A DNA stretch of 64,000 nt from Mycobacterium seoulense (GTDB lineage: Bacteria > Actinomycetota > Actinomycetes > Mycobacteriales > Mycobacteriaceae), in NCBI RefSeq assembly GCF_010731595.1, contig NZ_AP022582.1, forward strand, positions 1,860,001 to 1,924,000, given 5' to 3'. Each line of letters starts with the position of its first letter. Position 1 is the first letter of the stretch. The translations under genes were made by a program, and so were the position numbers. A model generated the notes under the pieces. It was not told the origin of the DNA. It saw only the letters and a list, made by a program, of their open reading frames with translations, and did no database searches. This document shows, piece after piece, positions 32,108 through 42,100 of this stretch.

Positions 32108-32782
32108 TCATTCGTACAGCAGCGTCGCCGCGATCCGGGCGGCGACCTCTCCGGCCACCCGCAAGGCCTCTTCGCTGGTGCCGGGCTCATAACGGTCGGC
32201 GACCGGGTCGTAGTCGGCGCCGGCGATGGACCCGTGGTCGGCCGCCAGCTCCACCAATTCGACCGGCCAGCCGACCCCTTCGAGGCCCTCGGCGAACTCC
32301 CTGCTGGCCGTCACGGGGACGACGTCGTCGGCCAGGCCGTGCAGCAGCGTGAACGGCGTGCCGACGCGCTCGGGCGAGAGGTCGTCGGTCACGCGCCGAC
32401 CGAAAATCGGATCGGGGACCATGAAAGCGCCCGCCAGGCAAACGGTATGGGCCAATTGCACGTCACCGCCTAGCGTCAGGGCCGCCGCGGCGACACCCCC
32501 CATCGACCACCCGACGAGCACAATGCCGTCGGGGTCGTCGGCGAAGTTGCGCGCGAAGTCGAGCGATCGCAGCAGATCCCCGCGCCCGCCGTCGTCGGCG
32601 TGCGAATTCCAGTCCGGCGCCACCACCGCCGCGCCGCGGTCGGCGAGCATGCCGGCGAGCGGACGAAACGCGGCGCGGGCGTCGGTCTGCATGCCGTGCC
32701 ACAGCACGACCGTGGGCTCCGCCGGATCGCCGTAAACGTCGGCCAGCCGCGCCGACGCGTACTCCACTGTCCTCACGGGCAC
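32108..32782 (-). CDS. Alpha/beta hydrolase (dienelactone-hydrolase-like esterase)
   Basis: A 224-residue alpha/beta hydrolase with oxyanion strand TVVLWHGMQTDARAAF, nucleophile elbow GWSMGG (Ser), Asp in LHGLADDVVP and His in AADHGSIAG. That is a complete Ser-Asp-His triad. It is predicted to be cytosolic; no signal peptide is seen. It starts at GTG (a second GTG lies two codons on). It is immediately upstream of cobN on the same strand with three bases between, so the two are almost certainly co-transcribed, although no chemical link to cobalt insertion is apparent. Confidence 0.88.
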   Translation of the reverse strand: MPVRTVEYASARLADVYGDPAEPTVVLWHGMQTDARAAFRPLAGMLADRGAAVVAPDWNSHADDGGRGDLLRSLDFARNFADDPDGIVLVGWSMGGVAAAALTLGGDVQLAHTVCLAGAFMVPDPIFGRRVTDDLSPERVGTPFTLLHGLADDVVPVTASREFAEGLEGVGWPVELVELAADHGSIAGADYDPVADRYEPGTSEEALRVAGEVAARIAATLLYE

Positions 32783-32906
32783 GAGTGTGCCCGTCGCAGC
32801 GGGGACTCAATCCCATATGCGAAAAAATTGGTGGCGCTCGCGTACCTTAACCGGTGTTAGCGTTGTTTGAACACGAAGAGCGACAAGCTAACCCGAGGAC
32901 TCCCGA

Positions 32907-34277
32907 ATGTCGATTATTTCAGATGCTCTCCGAATGCTCAGCAATCTGGCGAACTTCGGATCGCATTTCATCGGCCTGGACACCAACCTCACGCCCCCCA
33001 CGTCCGATACCGTGGGCGGCAGTGAATACCTTGCGGCCAGCGTGACCGGCATGACCGGAGGCCTGGGTAGCTCGCTGACATCGCGGCAGATTCTCACGGG
33101 AATGTTTGAGCCGGCCGATTTCATCACGAAATACGACCGCGACAAAGGGGTACGTACAGCCTTCAACGATGCGAGATGGCAGAAGCATTCCAAGTACTTA
33201 TACGACCCCACCCGTCGACTGCAGATCGCGCGCGACGGTGACATAGCCGCGAATTTAAAAGGCGCCACAAAAGGCTTTAGCGGCGCGGCTGTAAACATTT
33301 TGCCGTGGACTGCCAGCATTGTCGGGTATTTGGAGCTGTTAACGGGATTCGGGCCACCGAACGAGGGAAGCGATCTCGAAGTCGGCGCGGAGCTGTGGGG
33401 CGCGCTCCAGCAGCAGCTCGAATCGGCCGTGCCAGACGAGGGCTGGCAGGGTGAGGCCTCAGCGGCCTACACGGCACAGCTGGCGGCACTGCAGGACATC
33501 GCGCAGACACTGGCCGGATTAGACCGTGAACTGGCAGAGATTGTGGCGAATCAAGCGGAATGGGTCACCCACATTCGCCTTGGTTTCGGCATATTGCTCA
33601 ACTTGCTCACCGCAGCGATCGCCATTGAAGTCGTCCTGAGAATAGCCCTGGCTTATGTTCCGGGCGGAGCGCTGTGGGCGAGCGGCTGGGCTATCGCGGC
33701 GTCTTCGCTTGCGATGGCTGCCGCGCTCGGCATGCTCGGCGCTCTCATCGGCTTGTCGGTGGAAAACGGCAATAAAGCGGACGATGTGGCCTCCGACTTC
33801 GAACGCCTGGGTGCGGCCGCGGCGCAAATCGCGGTTGAGTCGACGGCCCACGGCGTGGTACCTGCGGCACCCGAGTCGCGGTTTTCCGAATTCCAAACAC
33901 TTTTCAGCGGGCCGTCCCCGACGCTCGCCGCGCCCAGCGGCCGACAATCAGCGCAGCGAAAGGCGGCTGAGCAAGAATCCCAAGGCAGCCAGACAGGCAC
34001 GAAAGGGACCCCGGAGCGCCCCCAGAACGCTAAAGGCGAGGACGCACATTCCGCCGCGATGCCAACCCTCGGGGCATTGATGCAAATGTCGAATCAATCA
34101 GGGAATAACCCTGCGCAATCCCCTGGTCGGCAGAGACGCCAGCCGGACACGATGACCGCGGTGGCGGACATCGTCGAAAGTGACGAGACCGGTGCGGGGT
34201 CGGACGCCACCGACCGTGCACCGGTCGACGTCGCCAGTGAGACGCAACGGACCTCTCAGAGAACGCCCGCCAAGTAA
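32907..34277 (+). CDS. EspA/EspE-like type VII secretion substrate
   Basis: A 456-residue protein. The diagnostic part is about residues 140-225: a helical hairpin with a W-x-G turn (PDEGWQGEASAAYTAQL) followed by LAGLDRELAEIVANQAEWV. This closely parallels the EspA segment I recall (GDGWLGSAADKY, then LADLDRQLISLIHDQANAV). A hydrophobic region follows (LNLLTAAIAIEVVLRIALAYVPGGALW, ASSLAMAAALGMLGALIGLSV). A long Gln/Ser/Pro-rich disordered tail ends in an acidic TDRAPVDV motif like the AERAPVE tail of EspA. It has a GAGGA ribosome binding site. No ESX genes, EspC or EspD homologues are adjacent. The gene is poorer in G+C than its neighbours (29 of 60 bases at 33241-33300). Confidence 0.75.
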   Translation: MSIISDALRMLSNLANFGSHFIGLDTNLTPPTSDTVGGSEYLAASVTGMTGGLGSSLTSRQILTGMFEPADFITKYDRDKGVRTAFNDARWQKHSKYLYDPTRRLQIARDGDIAANLKGATKGFSGAAVNILPWTASIVGYLELLTGFGPPNEGSDLEVGAELWGALQQQLESAVPDEGWQGEASAAYTAQLAALQDIAQTLAGLDRELAEIVANQAEWVTHIRLGFGILLNLLTAAIAIEVVLRIALAYVPGGALWASGWAIAASSLAMAAALGMLGALIGLSVENGNKADDVASDFERLGAAAAQIAVESTAHGVVPAAPESRFSEFQTLFSGPSPTLAAPSGRQSAQRKAAEQESQGSQTGTKGTPERPQNAKGEDAHSAAMPTLGALMQMSNQSGNNPAQSPGRQRRQPDTMTAVADIVESDETGAGSDATDRAPVDVASETQRTSQRTPAK

Positions 34278-34329
34278 CTCCCTTCAACACCGCGACTGAC
34301 GCTCCGCGTCCTGGCCGTACCGTGGACGG

Positions 34330-35427
34330 ATGGCCAGAGCCCGCGACACCGACGCCTGCCCGGGCGCGCTGCAGGTGCACCGGGCGGCCGACGGCGCCCT
34401 GGCGCGGATCCGGCTACCCGGGGGCGCGCTCACGGCCGCGCAGCTCGCCGCGCTGTCGCGGGTGGCCGGCGAATACGGCTCGGCGACGCTGGAACTCACC
34501 GCGCGCGGCAACGTGCAGGTGCGCGGGATCACCGACGTGACGGCGGCGGCCGCGGCCATCGCCGATGCCGGGCTGCTGCCGTCGGCGACCCATGAGCGGG
34601 TCCGCAACATCGTCGCGTCGCCGCTGTCGGGCCGGGCCGGCGGCGTCGCCGACGTGCGGCCGTGGGTCGCCGAACTGGACGCGGCCATCTGCGCCGAGCC
34701 GAGCCTGGTCGAGCTGGGCGGCCGGTTCTGGTTCGGCTTCGACGACGGCCGCGGTGATGTCGCGGGCCTGTGTGCCGACGTCGGCGTCCACGCGTTGCCC
34801 GAGGGTTCCGCGCTGCTGCTGGCCGGACGCGACACCGGCGTCCGGCTGAGCGCCGACGAGGTGGTCGAGACGCTGCTCATCATCGCGACACGTTTTGCTG
34901 CCACTCGCGAAACCGCCTGGCGTATCAACGAATTGGACGACGTCGCGGCCCTGCTGCGCGGCGCCGAACTCGGCGCCACCCCCTTTGACGCGGTCACCAG
35001 AGCGCCGGTGGGCTGGATCAACCAGGACGACGGCCGAGTGGCGCTCGGGGCCGCGGTGCCGCTGGGGGTGCTGCCGGCACGCGTCGCGGAGTACCTGGCG
35101 GCGATCGAGGCGCCACTGGTGATCACGCCCTGGCGGTCGGTGCTGGTGTGCGATCTCAGTGAAGAGGTGGCGGACGTCGTCCTTCGCGTGCTGGCGCCGC
35201 TGGGCTTGGTGTTCGACGAGAACTCCCCCTGGCTCGATGTCAGCGCCTGCACCGGCAGCCCCGGGTGCGCGCATTCGCTCGCCGATGTCCGGGCCGACGC
35301 CGCGCGGGCGCTGGACGCGGATCCGGGAGTTCATCGTCACTTCGTCGGCTGCGAGCGCGGCTGCGGCAGCCCGCTCGCCGGCGAGGTGCTGCTGGCGACC
35401 GGCGACGGATACCGCCAGCTACGGTAA
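34330..35427 (+). CDS. cobG: Precorrin-3B synthase CobG
   Basis: A 365-residue member of the nitrite/sulfite reductase-like family. CobG uses O2 in the aerobic cobalamin route to hydroxylate precorrin-3A and form its gamma-lactone (precorrin-3B). Duplicated ferredoxin-like repeats (about residues 15-75 and 225-290) flank the siroheme-fold core. Iron-sulfur Cys ligands are in CTGSPGC and, about 30 residues on, in GCERGCG. Four bases separate its stop from cobH. The 52-base gap to the upstream EspA-like gene is too small for a cobalamin riboswitch, so a promoter may lie within or before the insertion. Confidence 0.95.
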   Translation: MARARDTDACPGALQVHRAADGALARIRLPGGALTAAQLAALSRVAGEYGSATLELTARGNVQVRGITDVTAAAAAIADAGLLPSATHERVRNIVASPLSGRAGGVADVRPWVAELDAAICAEPSLVELGGRFWFGFDDGRGDVAGLCADVGVHALPEGSALLLAGRDTGVRLSADEVVETLLIIATRFAATRETAWRINELDDVAALLRGAELGATPFDAVTRAPVGWINQDDGRVALGAAVPLGVLPARVAEYLAAIEAPLVITPWRSVLVCDLSEEVADVVLRVLAPLGLVFDENSPWLDVSACTGSPGCAHSLADVRADAARALDADPGVHRHFVGCERGCGSPLAGEVLLATGDGYRQLR

Positions 35428-35431
35428 TCGG

Positions 35432-36058
35432 GTGCTCGACTACATCCGCGACGCGGCGGAGATCTACCGCCAGTCGTTCGCGACGATCCGCGCCGAAGCC
35501 GACCTGACCCGGTTCCCGGCCGACGTCGCGCGGGTGGTGGTCCGGTTGATCCACACCTGCGGCCAGGTGGACGTCGCCGAGCACGTCGCGTTCACCCACG
35601 ATGTCGTCGACCGCGTCGGCGCCGCCCTGCGCGGCGGCGCCCCGGTGTTGTGCGATTCGTCGATGGTGGCGGCCGGGATCACCGCCGCGCGGCTGCCGGC
35701 CGGCAACGAGGTGGTGTCGCTGGTGGCCGATCCGCGCGCCCCGGAGCTGGCCGCGCGCCGGCACACCACCCGCTCGGCGGCCGGGGTGGAGTTGTGGGCC
35801 GAGCGGCTGTCCGGCGCCGTGCTGGCGATCGGCAACGCGCCGACCGCGCTGTTCCGGCTGCTCGAGCTCATCGACGAAGGGGCCACCCCGCCGGCCGGGG
35901 TGCTCGGCGGACCGGTCGGCTTCGTCGGGTCGGCGCAGTCCAAACAGGAGCTCATCGACCGTCCGCGCGGCATGTCGTATCTGGTGGTGCGGGGCCGTCG
36001 CGGCGGCAGCGCGATGGCCGCCGCCGCCGTCAACGCGATCGCGAGTGACCGAGAATGA
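35432..36058 (+). CDS. cobH: Precorrin-8X methylmutase CobH
   Basis: A 208-residue CobH that moves the C-11 methyl of precorrin-8X to C-12, giving hydrogenobyrinic acid. It is recognised by [23 protein letters not shown] at the start, the active-site His region in [27 protein letters not shown] and [16 protein letters not shown] near the end. The start is the GTG at 35432, four bases after the cobG stop. Its length equals the M. tuberculosis protein as I recall. The frame is open further upstream only because it runs antiparallel-free through cobG. Its stop overlaps the cobIJ ATG in an ATGA. Confidence 0.95.
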   Translation: MLDYIRDAAEIYRQSFATIRAEADLTRFPADVARVVVRLIHTCGQVDVAEHVAFTHDVVDRVGAALRGGAPVLCDSSMVAAGITAARLPAGNEVVSLVADPRAPELAARRHTTRSAAGVELWAERLSGAVLAIGNAPTALFRLLELIDEGATPPAGVLGGPVGFVGSAQSKQELIDRPRGMSYLVVRGRRGGSAMAAAAVNAIASDRE

Positions 36059-37536
36059 CCGCGCGGGGCACGCTATGGGGCGTCGGGCTGGGGCCCGGCG
36101 ATCCGGAACTGGTCACCGTCAAGGCGGCCCGGGTGATCGGCGAGGCCGACGTGGTGGCCTACCACAGCGCCCGGCACGGTCGCAGCATCGCGCGCGGCAT
36201 CGCCGAACCGTACCTGCGGGCCGGGCAGATCGAGGAGCACCTGATCTACCCGGTGACCACCGAGGTGACCGACCATCCCGGCGGCTACGCCGGCGCGCTC
36301 GAGGACTTCTACGTCGAGGCCGCCGCCCGCATCGCCGCCCACCTCGACGCGGGCCGCAACGTGGCGCTGCTCGCCGAGGGCGACCCGCTGTTCTACAGCT
36401 CGTACATGCATCTCCACACCCGGCTGACGCAGCGATTCGACGCCGTCATCGTCCCGGGTGTGACATCGGTGAGCGCCGCCTCGGCGGCGATCGCGACACC
36501 GTTGGTGGCCGGCGACGAGGTGCTCTCGGTGCTGCCCGGCACCCTACCGGTGGCCGAGCTGACCCGCCGCCTCGCCGACGCCGACGCCGCCGTGGTGCTC
36601 AAACTCGGTCGCTCGTATCACGCTGTGCGCGAAGCTCTTTCGGCATCCGGCCAGCTCGACGACGCGTACTACGTCGAGCGGGCCAGCACCACCGGGCAGC
36701 GGATCCTGCCCGCCGCAGACGTCGACGAGGCCGGCGTGCCGTACTTCTCGCTGGCCATGCTGCCGGGCGGGCGGCGTGGACGGCGGTCGCCCGCGGCCGG
36801 CGCCGTTGCGGTGGTGGGCCTGGGGCCCGGCGACGCCGAGTGGATGACGCCGCAGAGCCGGCGCGAGCTGGCCGCCGCCACCGACCTGATCGGCTATCGC
36901 GGGTACCTGGACCGCGTCCCGGTTCGCGACGGCCAGCGCCGCCATCCCAGCGACAACGCGGACGAACCCGCGCGTGCCCGGCTGGCCTGCGCGCTGGCCG
37001 AGCAAGGGCGCTCGGTGGCGGTGGTGTCGTCGGGCGATCCCGGCGTCTTCGCGATGGCCACCGCCGTATTGGAGGAGGCCAAGGAATGGCCGGGCGTGCG
37101 GGTGCGGGTGATCCCGGCGATGACCGCGGCCCAGGCCGTCGCCAGTCGGGTCGGGGCTCCGCTGGGCCACGACTACGCGGTGATCTCGCTCTCCGACCGG
37201 CTCAAGCCGTGGGCGATCATCGCCGAGCGGCTGGCCGCCGCGGCCGCCGCCGACCTGGTCCTGGCCATCTACAACCCGGCCTCCAAGACCCGGACGTGGC
37301 AGGTCGGCGCGATGCGCGACCTGCTGCTGGAACACCGCGAACCCGGGACGCCGGTGGTGATCGGCCGCAGCGTTTCCGGCCCCGACGAAGACGTCCGCGT
37401 GGTGCGGTTGGCCGATCTCGATCCCGCCGACGTGGACATGCGCTGCCTGCTGATCGTGGGCTCATCGCAAACCCAGTGGTACCCAGGCGATTCCGGTGAC
37501 CGCGTGTTCACGCCTCGGCGCTACCCCGTCGGCTAG
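36055..37536 (+). CDS. cobI: Bifunctional precorrin-2 C20- / precorrin-3B C17-methyltransferase (CobI-CobJ fusion)
   Basis: A 493-residue fusion of two SAM-dependent tetrapyrrole methylases. The first half (about 1-240) is CobI, starting [18 protein letters not shown] with the [16 protein letters not shown] loop. The second (about 247-493) is CobJ, starting [16 protein letters not shown] with [11 protein letters not shown] and [10 protein letters not shown] short basic linker ([12 protein letters not shown]) joins them. Both GxGPGD SAM motifs are intact. The fusion is typical of mycobacteria (Rv2066). It is the last gene of the cobG-cobH-cobIJ operon; its stop overlaps the stop of the convergent PPE gene. 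Confidence 0.96.
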   Translation: MTARGTLWGVGLGPGDPELVTVKAARVIGEADVVAYHSARHGRSIARGIAEPYLRAGQIEEHLIYPVTTEVTDHPGGYAGALEDFYVEAAARIAAHLDAGRNVALLAEGDPLFYSSYMHLHTRLTQRFDAVIVPGVTSVSAASAAIATPLVAGDEVLSVLPGTLPVAELTRRLADADAAVVLKLGRSYHAVREALSASGQLDDAYYVERASTTGQRILPAADVDEAGVPYFSLAMLPGGRRGRRSPAAGAVAVVGLGPGDAEWMTPQSRRELAAATDLIGYRGYLDRVPVRDGQRRHPSDNADEPARARLACALAEQGRSVAVVSSGDPGVFAMATAVLEEAKEWPGVRVRVIPAMTAAQAVASRVGAPLGHDYAVISLSDRLKPWAIIAERLAAAAAADLVLAIYNPASKTRTWQVGAMRDLLLEHREPGTPVVIGRSVSGPDEDVRVVRLADLDPADVDMRCLLIVGSSQTQWYPGDSGDRVFTPRRYPVG

Positions 37537-39110
37537 TCCGTTACCCAGCTGCTGGGCATCATCGGCACGGTGGGCCCGTCGCTCAATCCGTCGCGGGTCA
37601 GCGTCGCCAGCCCGGCCGGCTGAGTGACACCGGATTTCGTTGCGGCCCCGGCGAATCCGAGCGGCCCCCCGCCCTGGTCCGAGGCGCGCACGGCGTCCGG
37701 GTCGTCCTCGTCCACACCCAAATCCGGCTCGATGTCCATGAATTCGTAGCGGTACGCGCGGTCTTTGGCGGTGCCGGCGCGCCGCCGGCGCGCCCGGGCC
37801 TTCTTCTTGGCCGCTGCCGCCGCCGCGGCCGCAGTGGGTGCGTCGACCTCGTCGGGCGCCGGTTCCCCCGCCTGGCGCCGGGCCCGGCCGCCGGCGCTGC
37901 CGCGAGCGGCGAGCCCCGACAGCGCCGCGGCGTACAACGCGTCGGACATTCCCGCGCCGATGCCGTCCGTGGCCGTCGGCCCGACCCCGACCCCGGGTCC
38001 GCCGCTGACCGGCCCGCCACCGGCCGGTGTGGCCACGGTCGATGCGGGAGCGCTGGACACCGTCGGGGCGTTACTCACGCTTGCCGGAGCGGTGCTGACG
38101 GTCGGGGCGGGGGCGGGCGCCATCGGTGCCGGCGCGGCGCCGGCCGCGGGCAGCGGCGGCGCGACCGAGAGCGGGGCGGCGACGCTGAGCGCGGTGACCG
38201 CCGCCGCCGCACCTCCTGCCGCTGCGGCGCCCAGGACGGAAACGACCATCGGTGCCAGCACCACGGCCAGCTGGATGGCGGCCTGCATGAACGGCCAGAA
38301 GATCATCAGCGTGTGAAAAATGGCCCAGCCCAGCGCGGTGGAGAGCGCCGGCGAGAACCCCAATTGGCTGAAGAACGAGGCGAGGCCGTTGACGAAGGGC
38401 ACCGGCGGGAACGGCCAGCCACCGGGGTTGAGGTCTTTGGACACCGGCCAGGCGAAATTCTTGGTGTACTGCTGCAGCCACGCCGTGAGCTGGTCCTGCC
38501 AGGACGGATAGGTCGTGGCCGCTTGCCGGGTATCGGCGGCTTGGGCGGTCGTGACGCTCGCCTCCGCGGCCGGGGCGACGATCGGCGGCGCGGGCGTGGT
38601 CGCGGGGACCGCCGCAAGGGCGGATTCGGCCGCTGCCTGATAGGTGGTCATGGTCGCGGCGGCCTGCACCCACATGCGCGCGTACTCGGCCTCGTTCACG
38701 GCGATGGGAATGGTGTTGATGCCGAAGAAGTTCGTCGCGACCAGCGCCGCGTGGGTCGCATGGTTCGCCGCGAGCTCGGGCATCGTCGGCATGGCGGCCA
38801 GCGCCGCGGTGTAAGCGCCGGCCGCGGTCTCGTGCAGTGCGGCCGCCGTCGTGCTCTTGGCCGAGCTCTCCAGCAACCAGGTCAGATACGGGGCATGGGC
38901 CGCGACGTACTGTTCGGCGCTGGGACCCTCCCATGCGCCGCCCTGCACCGCGCCCAAGAGCCCCATGAGTTCCTCTGCGGCTTCGGCATATTGGCTACCC
39001 ATCGACGACCACGTCGCCGAGGCGGCCAGCAGCGGCCCGGGTCCGGGGCCGCTGCTGAGCAGGGTCGAGTGCACTTCGGGAGGCAACGCGATCCAGATCG
39101 GGGCGGTCAT
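37533..39110 (-). CDS. PPE family protein, PPE-PPW type
   Basis: A 525-residue PPE protein. The N-terminal PPE domain (about 1-175) begins [14 protein letters not shown] and includes the W-x-G turn [16 protein letters not shown] hydrophobic middle, Ala/Pro-rich stretches, a strongly basic patch ([10 protein letters not shown]) next to [15 protein letters not shown], and the C-terminal signature GFAGA with PMMPSSW follow; the last pair marks the PPE-PPW subgroup. Such proteins are exported by type VII systems with a PE partner and an EspG chaperone. No PE gene is adjacent. The ATG at 39110 is chosen; the frame upstream runs antisense through the next gene. It occupies the site between cobIJ and sigC. 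Confidence 0.93.
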   Translation of the reverse strand: MTAPIWIALPPEVHSTLLSSGPGPGPLLAASATWSSMGSQYAEAAEELMGLLGAVQGGAWEGPSAEQYVAAHAPYLTWLLESSAKSTTAAALHETAAGAYTAALAAMPTMPELAANHATHAALVATNFFGINTIPIAVNEAEYARMWVQAAATMTTYQAAAESALAAVPATTPAPPIVAPAAEASVTTAQAADTRQAATTYPSWQDQLTAWLQQYTKNFAWPVSKDLNPGGWPFPPVPFVNGLASFFSQLGFSPALSTALGWAIFHTLMIFWPFMQAAIQLAVVLAPMVVSVLGAAAAGGAAAAVTALSVAAPLSVAPPLPAAGAAPAPMAPAPAPTVSTAPASVSNAPTVSSAPASTVATPAGGGPVSGGPGVGVGPTATDGIGAGMSDALYAAALSGLAARGSAGGRARRQAGEPAPDEVDAPTAAAAAAAAKKKARARRRRAGTAKDRAYRYEFMDIEPDLGVDEDDPDAVRASDQGGGPLGFAGAATKSGVTQPAGLATLTRDGLSDGPTVPMMPSSWVTD

Positions 39111-39267
39111 CGTCGGGGGCCTTCGGGCACGAACACGTATACCTCTTCGGTGGCAGGTGGGCTGGCGCTGCTGATGTTCAGTGGTCGGTTGGCCGAACGG
39201 ATTAGTTCCCACTGATTGATTTCGCGTGCTCTTTGCACGCTGACCGGGCATGCGCAACGATGCAGGG

Positions 39268-40623
39268 ATGCGGTGTGACGCGGCGCGTGAGGCGCTTTCG
39301 GCTCGACTGGACGGCGAACGTCCCCAGGTGCTCGCGCAGCAGGTCGACGCCCATCTCGAATCGTGCCGACGTTGCCGCTCCTGGCTCATCGGCGCGGCGG
39401 CCCAGACCCGCCGGCTGGCCACGGTCGAACCGGGCGACGGACCCGATCTGGTAGCGAAGATCATGGCGAGCATCGGCGAGGAATCGTCCGGTCGCCAGCG
39501 CAGAATGCGTTGGCTGCGCGCGCACTACCGGCGCTGGGGCCTGATCGCTGTCGGGCTCTTCCAGGTGGCGATCGCCGCCGCGCAAATCAGCGGCATCGAT
39601 TTCGGCATGGTGTCGAGCCACATGCACGGCGCGATGTCGGGTGAGCATCTGATGCACGAGTCCACCGCCTGGTTGCTCGCACTGGGTCTGGCGATGGTCG
39701 CCGCCGGCGTCTGGCCCGTCACCGCGATTGGCGTGGCGGCGATCACCGGTGTCTATTCGGTCGCCCTCCTGGGGTATGTGGTCGTCGACGCCTTTGCCGG
39801 CGACGTCACGGCGACGCGCATCGCCAGCCACATGCCGTTGCTGTTGGGACTTGCGTTCGCGCTGCTCGTCGCGCGGGAGCGGGTGAGGTCGGACAGGGCG
39901 GGCGCGTCCGAGGCGGCCGACGACGCCACCTGGGCGGCGGAGTCTCCCGCCGCCCGACGCCGCGGTCACCTCTGGCCCATCAACCGATCGGCTTCCGACC
40001 CCGCCGCATCCGCTACGACAGACCGTCGTAGACTCAGTGAGCCCGCGAAACAAAGGTGGTTCGCCATGATCGCGTCAAGCGATGACGAGGCCGTTACCGA
40101 GCTCGCATTGGCCGCCGCGCGTGGGAACGACCGGGCGCTCGAGGCTTTCATCAAAGCCACCCAGCAAGACGTGTGGCGGTTCGTCACATATCTGTCGGAC
40201 GCGGGCAGCGCCGACGACCTGACTCAGGAAACCTTTCTGCGCGCGATCGGCGCCATCGAGCGGTTCTCCGGGCGCTCGAGCGCCCGGACCTGGCTGCTGT
40301 CGATCGCGCGCCGCGTCGTGGCCGATCACATCCGCCACGTGCAGTCGCGGCCACGCGCCGCGCTCGGCGCCGACCCCGAACACGTTGTACACGGGGACCG
40401 CCACGCCCGCGGATTCGAAGACTTGGTGGAGGTCACGACGATGATCGCGAGCCTCACCCCCGAGCAACGGGAAGCGTTGCTGCTCACCCAGTTACTCGGG
40501 CTGCCCTACGCCGACGCCGCGGCGGTGTGTGGCTGCCCGGTGGGCACCATCCGATCCCGCGTCGCACGCGCCCGGGACGCGCTGCTGGCCGCCGACGCCG
40601 AGCGCGACGACCTGACCGGCTAA
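39268..40623 (+). CDS. Zinc-binding anti-sigma-like membrane domain fused in frame to SigC
   Basis: This is one uninterrupted reading frame of about 451 residues (ATG 39268, or ATG 39250 adding six). The N-terminal ~75 residues are a zf-HC2 domain ([25 protein letters not shown] gives the HxxxCxxC zinc motif), as in ECF anti-sigma factors. Four hydrophobic helices follow ([65 protein letters not shown]). A ~55-residue hydrophilic linker leads directly into the complete SigC sequence with no stop. A separate SigC start exists at 40066. It diverges from the PPE gene. Whether the fusion is made in full, or the zinc domain is a relic, cannot be told from sequence. Confidence 0.7.
   Translation: MRCDAAREALSARLDGERPQVLAQQVDAHLESCRRCRSWLIGAAAQTRRLATVEPGDGPDLVAKIMASIGEESSGRQRRMRWLRAHYRRWGLIAVGLFQVAIAAAQISGIDFGMVSSHMHGAMSGEHLMHESTAWLLALGLAMVAAGVWPVTAIGVAAITGVYSVALLGYVVVDAFAGDVTATRIASHMPLLLGLAFALLVARERVRSDRAGASEAADDATWAAESPAARRRGHLWPINRSASDPAASATTDRRRLSEPAKQRWFAMIASSDDEAVTELALAAARGNDRALEAFIKATQQDVWRFVTYLSDAGSADDLTQETFLRAIGAIERFSGRSSARTWLLSIARRVVADHIRHVQSRPRAALGADPEHVVHGDRHARGFEDLVEVTTMIASLTPEQREALLLTQLLGLPYADAAAVCGCPVGTIRSRVARARDALLAADAERDDLTG
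40066..40623 (+). CDS. sigC: ECF RNA polymerase sigma factor SigC (internal start)
   Basis: From the ATG at 40066 the product is 185 residues, the length I recall for M. tuberculosis SigC, and an AAGGTGG site lies upstream, so this is probably the main SigC product. Region 2 covers [33 protein letters not shown] with the downstream [16 protein letters not shown]. Region 4 covers [49 protein letters not shown], the helix-turn-helix for -35 recognition. SigC directs virulence-associated genes and, in some reports, copper-acquisition genes. It lies downstream of, and in frame with, an anti-sigma-like domain. Its stop overlaps the convergent cobK stop by four bases. Confidence 0.92.
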   Translation: MIASSDDEAVTELALAAARGNDRALEAFIKATQQDVWRFVTYLSDAGSADDLTQETFLRAIGAIERFSGRSSARTWLLSIARRVVADHIRHVQSRPRAALGADPEHVVHGDRHARGFEDLVEVTTMIASLTPEQREALLLTQLLGLPYADAAAVCGCPVGTIRSRVARARDALLAADAERDDLTG

Positions 40624-41345
40624 TTCAGGCGCGTCACCCATTCGGCGGCCTGTTCGACGCTGCCGACCGCCGTCACGCCGGCCGGCAACGGCGGCCGGGC
40701 CACCATCACCACCGGAATGTTCAGTGCCGCAGCGGCGTCCAGCTTGGCCCTCGTCATCTCCCCCCCGCTGTTCTTGGTGACCAAGGCGTCGATGCGGTGT
40801 TCACGTAGCAGCGCGACCTCGCCGTCGTAGCGATACGGCCCGCGCGACAACACCAGCTGGTGACGGTGCGGCAATGACGCGGGGTCGGGTTCGGTGACCG
40901 CGCGGATCAGGAACCAGACGTCGCTGTCCGCGAAGGCCTTCGTCCCGGACCGCCCGGTGGTGAGGAACACCCTTGAGAAGTGTTCCTTCGCAACGGTTTC
41001 CGCGGCCTCGGTGTCCGATTCGACGACGATCGCGTCGCCCGGCTCCCACGCCGGGCGGGCCAGGACCAGATGCGGGAGCTGCAGTTCGCCGCACACTTGC
41101 GCGGCGTGTGCCGTCATGGTCGCCGCGAACGGGTGGGTCGCGTCGATGACGGCGCCGATCCGTTCGTCGAGCAGCCAGCGCCGGAGGCCCTCGACGCCAC
41201 CGAAGCCGCCGATCCGTACCGGGCCGACCGGCAGCGCGGGGTCGGGCACCCGGCCCGCCAGCGAGCTGACGATGTCGACGCGGGGGTGCAACGCTTTCGC
41301 CAGCGCGCGACCTTCGGCCGTGCCGCCGAGCAGCAGCACTCGCAT
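40620..41345 (-). CDS. cobK: Precorrin-6A reductase CobK
   Basis: A 241-residue NADPH-dependent enzyme reducing precorrin-6A to precorrin-6B. Motifs are the N-terminal [13 protein letters not shown] loop, [25 protein letters not shown] and [18 protein letters not shown] (a conserved CobK active-site region). It is the last gene of the minus-strand SDR-cobL-cobM-cobK operon. Its ATG overlaps the cobM stop by one base (TGATG). The 3' end overlaps that of sigC. Confidence 0.95.
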   Translation of the reverse strand: MRVLLLGGTAEGRALAKALHPRVDIVSSLAGRVPDPALPVGPVRIGGFGGVEGLRRWLLDERIGAVIDATHPFAATMTAHAAQVCGELQLPHLVLARPAWEPGDAIVVESDTEAAETVAKEHFSRVFLTTGRSGTKAFADSDVWFLIRAVTEPDPASLPHRHQLVLSRGPYRYDGEVALLREHRIDALVTKNSGGEMTRAKLDAAAALNIPVVMVARPPLPAGVTAVGSVEQAAEWVTRLN

Positions 41346-42100
41346 CAGTGCCTACTCCCCCGCGATCGTCCGGCCGAATACAGGTAGCTGTCGGTGAATC
41401 CCTCGGCGGCCAGCACGTCGCCGACGACGATCACCGCCGTTTTGGTGATATCGGCTCCGTGCATCTGGCCGGCGATGTCGGCGAGCGTGCCGCGCAGCAC
41501 CACCTGCTGCGGCCAACTCGCGAAAGCGACGACGGCGGCGGGGGTTTCGGGCCGATAGCCGGCGTCGAGTAGTTGCGGCACGATGGCATCGATCTGCGCC
41601 GCCGCCAGGTGCAGCACCAGCGTGCCGCCCGATCGGGCGAGGGTGGTTAAGTCTTCCCCGGGCGGCATGGGCGTCGACAGGGTGGCGACGCGAGTCAGGG
41701 TTACGCTCTGCGCGACGCCGGGGACCGTGAGCTCGCGTTTGAGCGCGGCCGCCGCCGCTGCGAAAGACGGGACGCCTGGCACGATTTCGTAATAGATACC
41801 CAGCGCGTCGAGCCTTCGGCATTGTTCGGCCAACGCGCTGTAGAGCGACGGGTCACCGGAATGCAGCCGGGCCACATCATGGCCGCCGGCGTCGGCGTCG
41901 GCCAGTTCGGCGATGATCTGGTCCAGGGTCAGCGGGCCGGTGTCAACGACTTTCGCGCCGGGCGGGCACAGCGCCAGCAGGTCATCGGGCATGATGGAAC
42001 CGGCGTACAAGCAGGTGGTGCACCTTTCGAGGAGCCGCTGGCCGCGGACCGTGATCAGGTCGGCTGCGCCCGGACCCGCGCCGATGAAATACACCGTCAT
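41345..42100 (-). CDS. cobM: Precorrin-4 C11-methyltransferase CobM
   Basis: A 251-residue SAM-dependent tetrapyrrole methylase: VYFIGAGPGAADLITVRG (SAM loop), CLYAGSIMPDDLL, VARLHSGDPSLYSA and EIVPGVPSFAAAAAALKREL, all as in CobM/CbiF. The ATG at 42100 gives the length I recall for the M. tuberculosis protein and overlaps the cobL stop in an ATGA. The longer frame reaching 42142 adds residues with no family counterpart. It is the middle gene of the cobL-cobM-cobK unit. Confidence 0.96.
   Translation of the reverse strand: MTVYFIGAGPGAADLITVRGQRLLERCTTCLYAGSIMPDDLLALCPPGAKVVDTGPLTLDQIIAELADADAGGHDVARLHSGDPSLYSALAEQCRRLDALGIYYEIVPGVPSFAAAAAALKRELTVPGVAQSVTLTRVATLSTPMPPGEDLTTLARSGGTLVLHLAAAQIDAIVPQLLDAGYRPETPAAVVAFASWPQQVVLRGTLADIAGQMHGADITKTAVIVVGDVLAAEGFTDSYLYSAGRSRGSRH

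Noticed and set aside
34278..34329. Cobalamin riboswitch before cobG or the other cob operons
   Set aside because: The gaps before cobG (52 bases), cobN (3 bases) and the SDR-cobL unit (about 35 bases) are too short, and no B12-box-like structure was seen.
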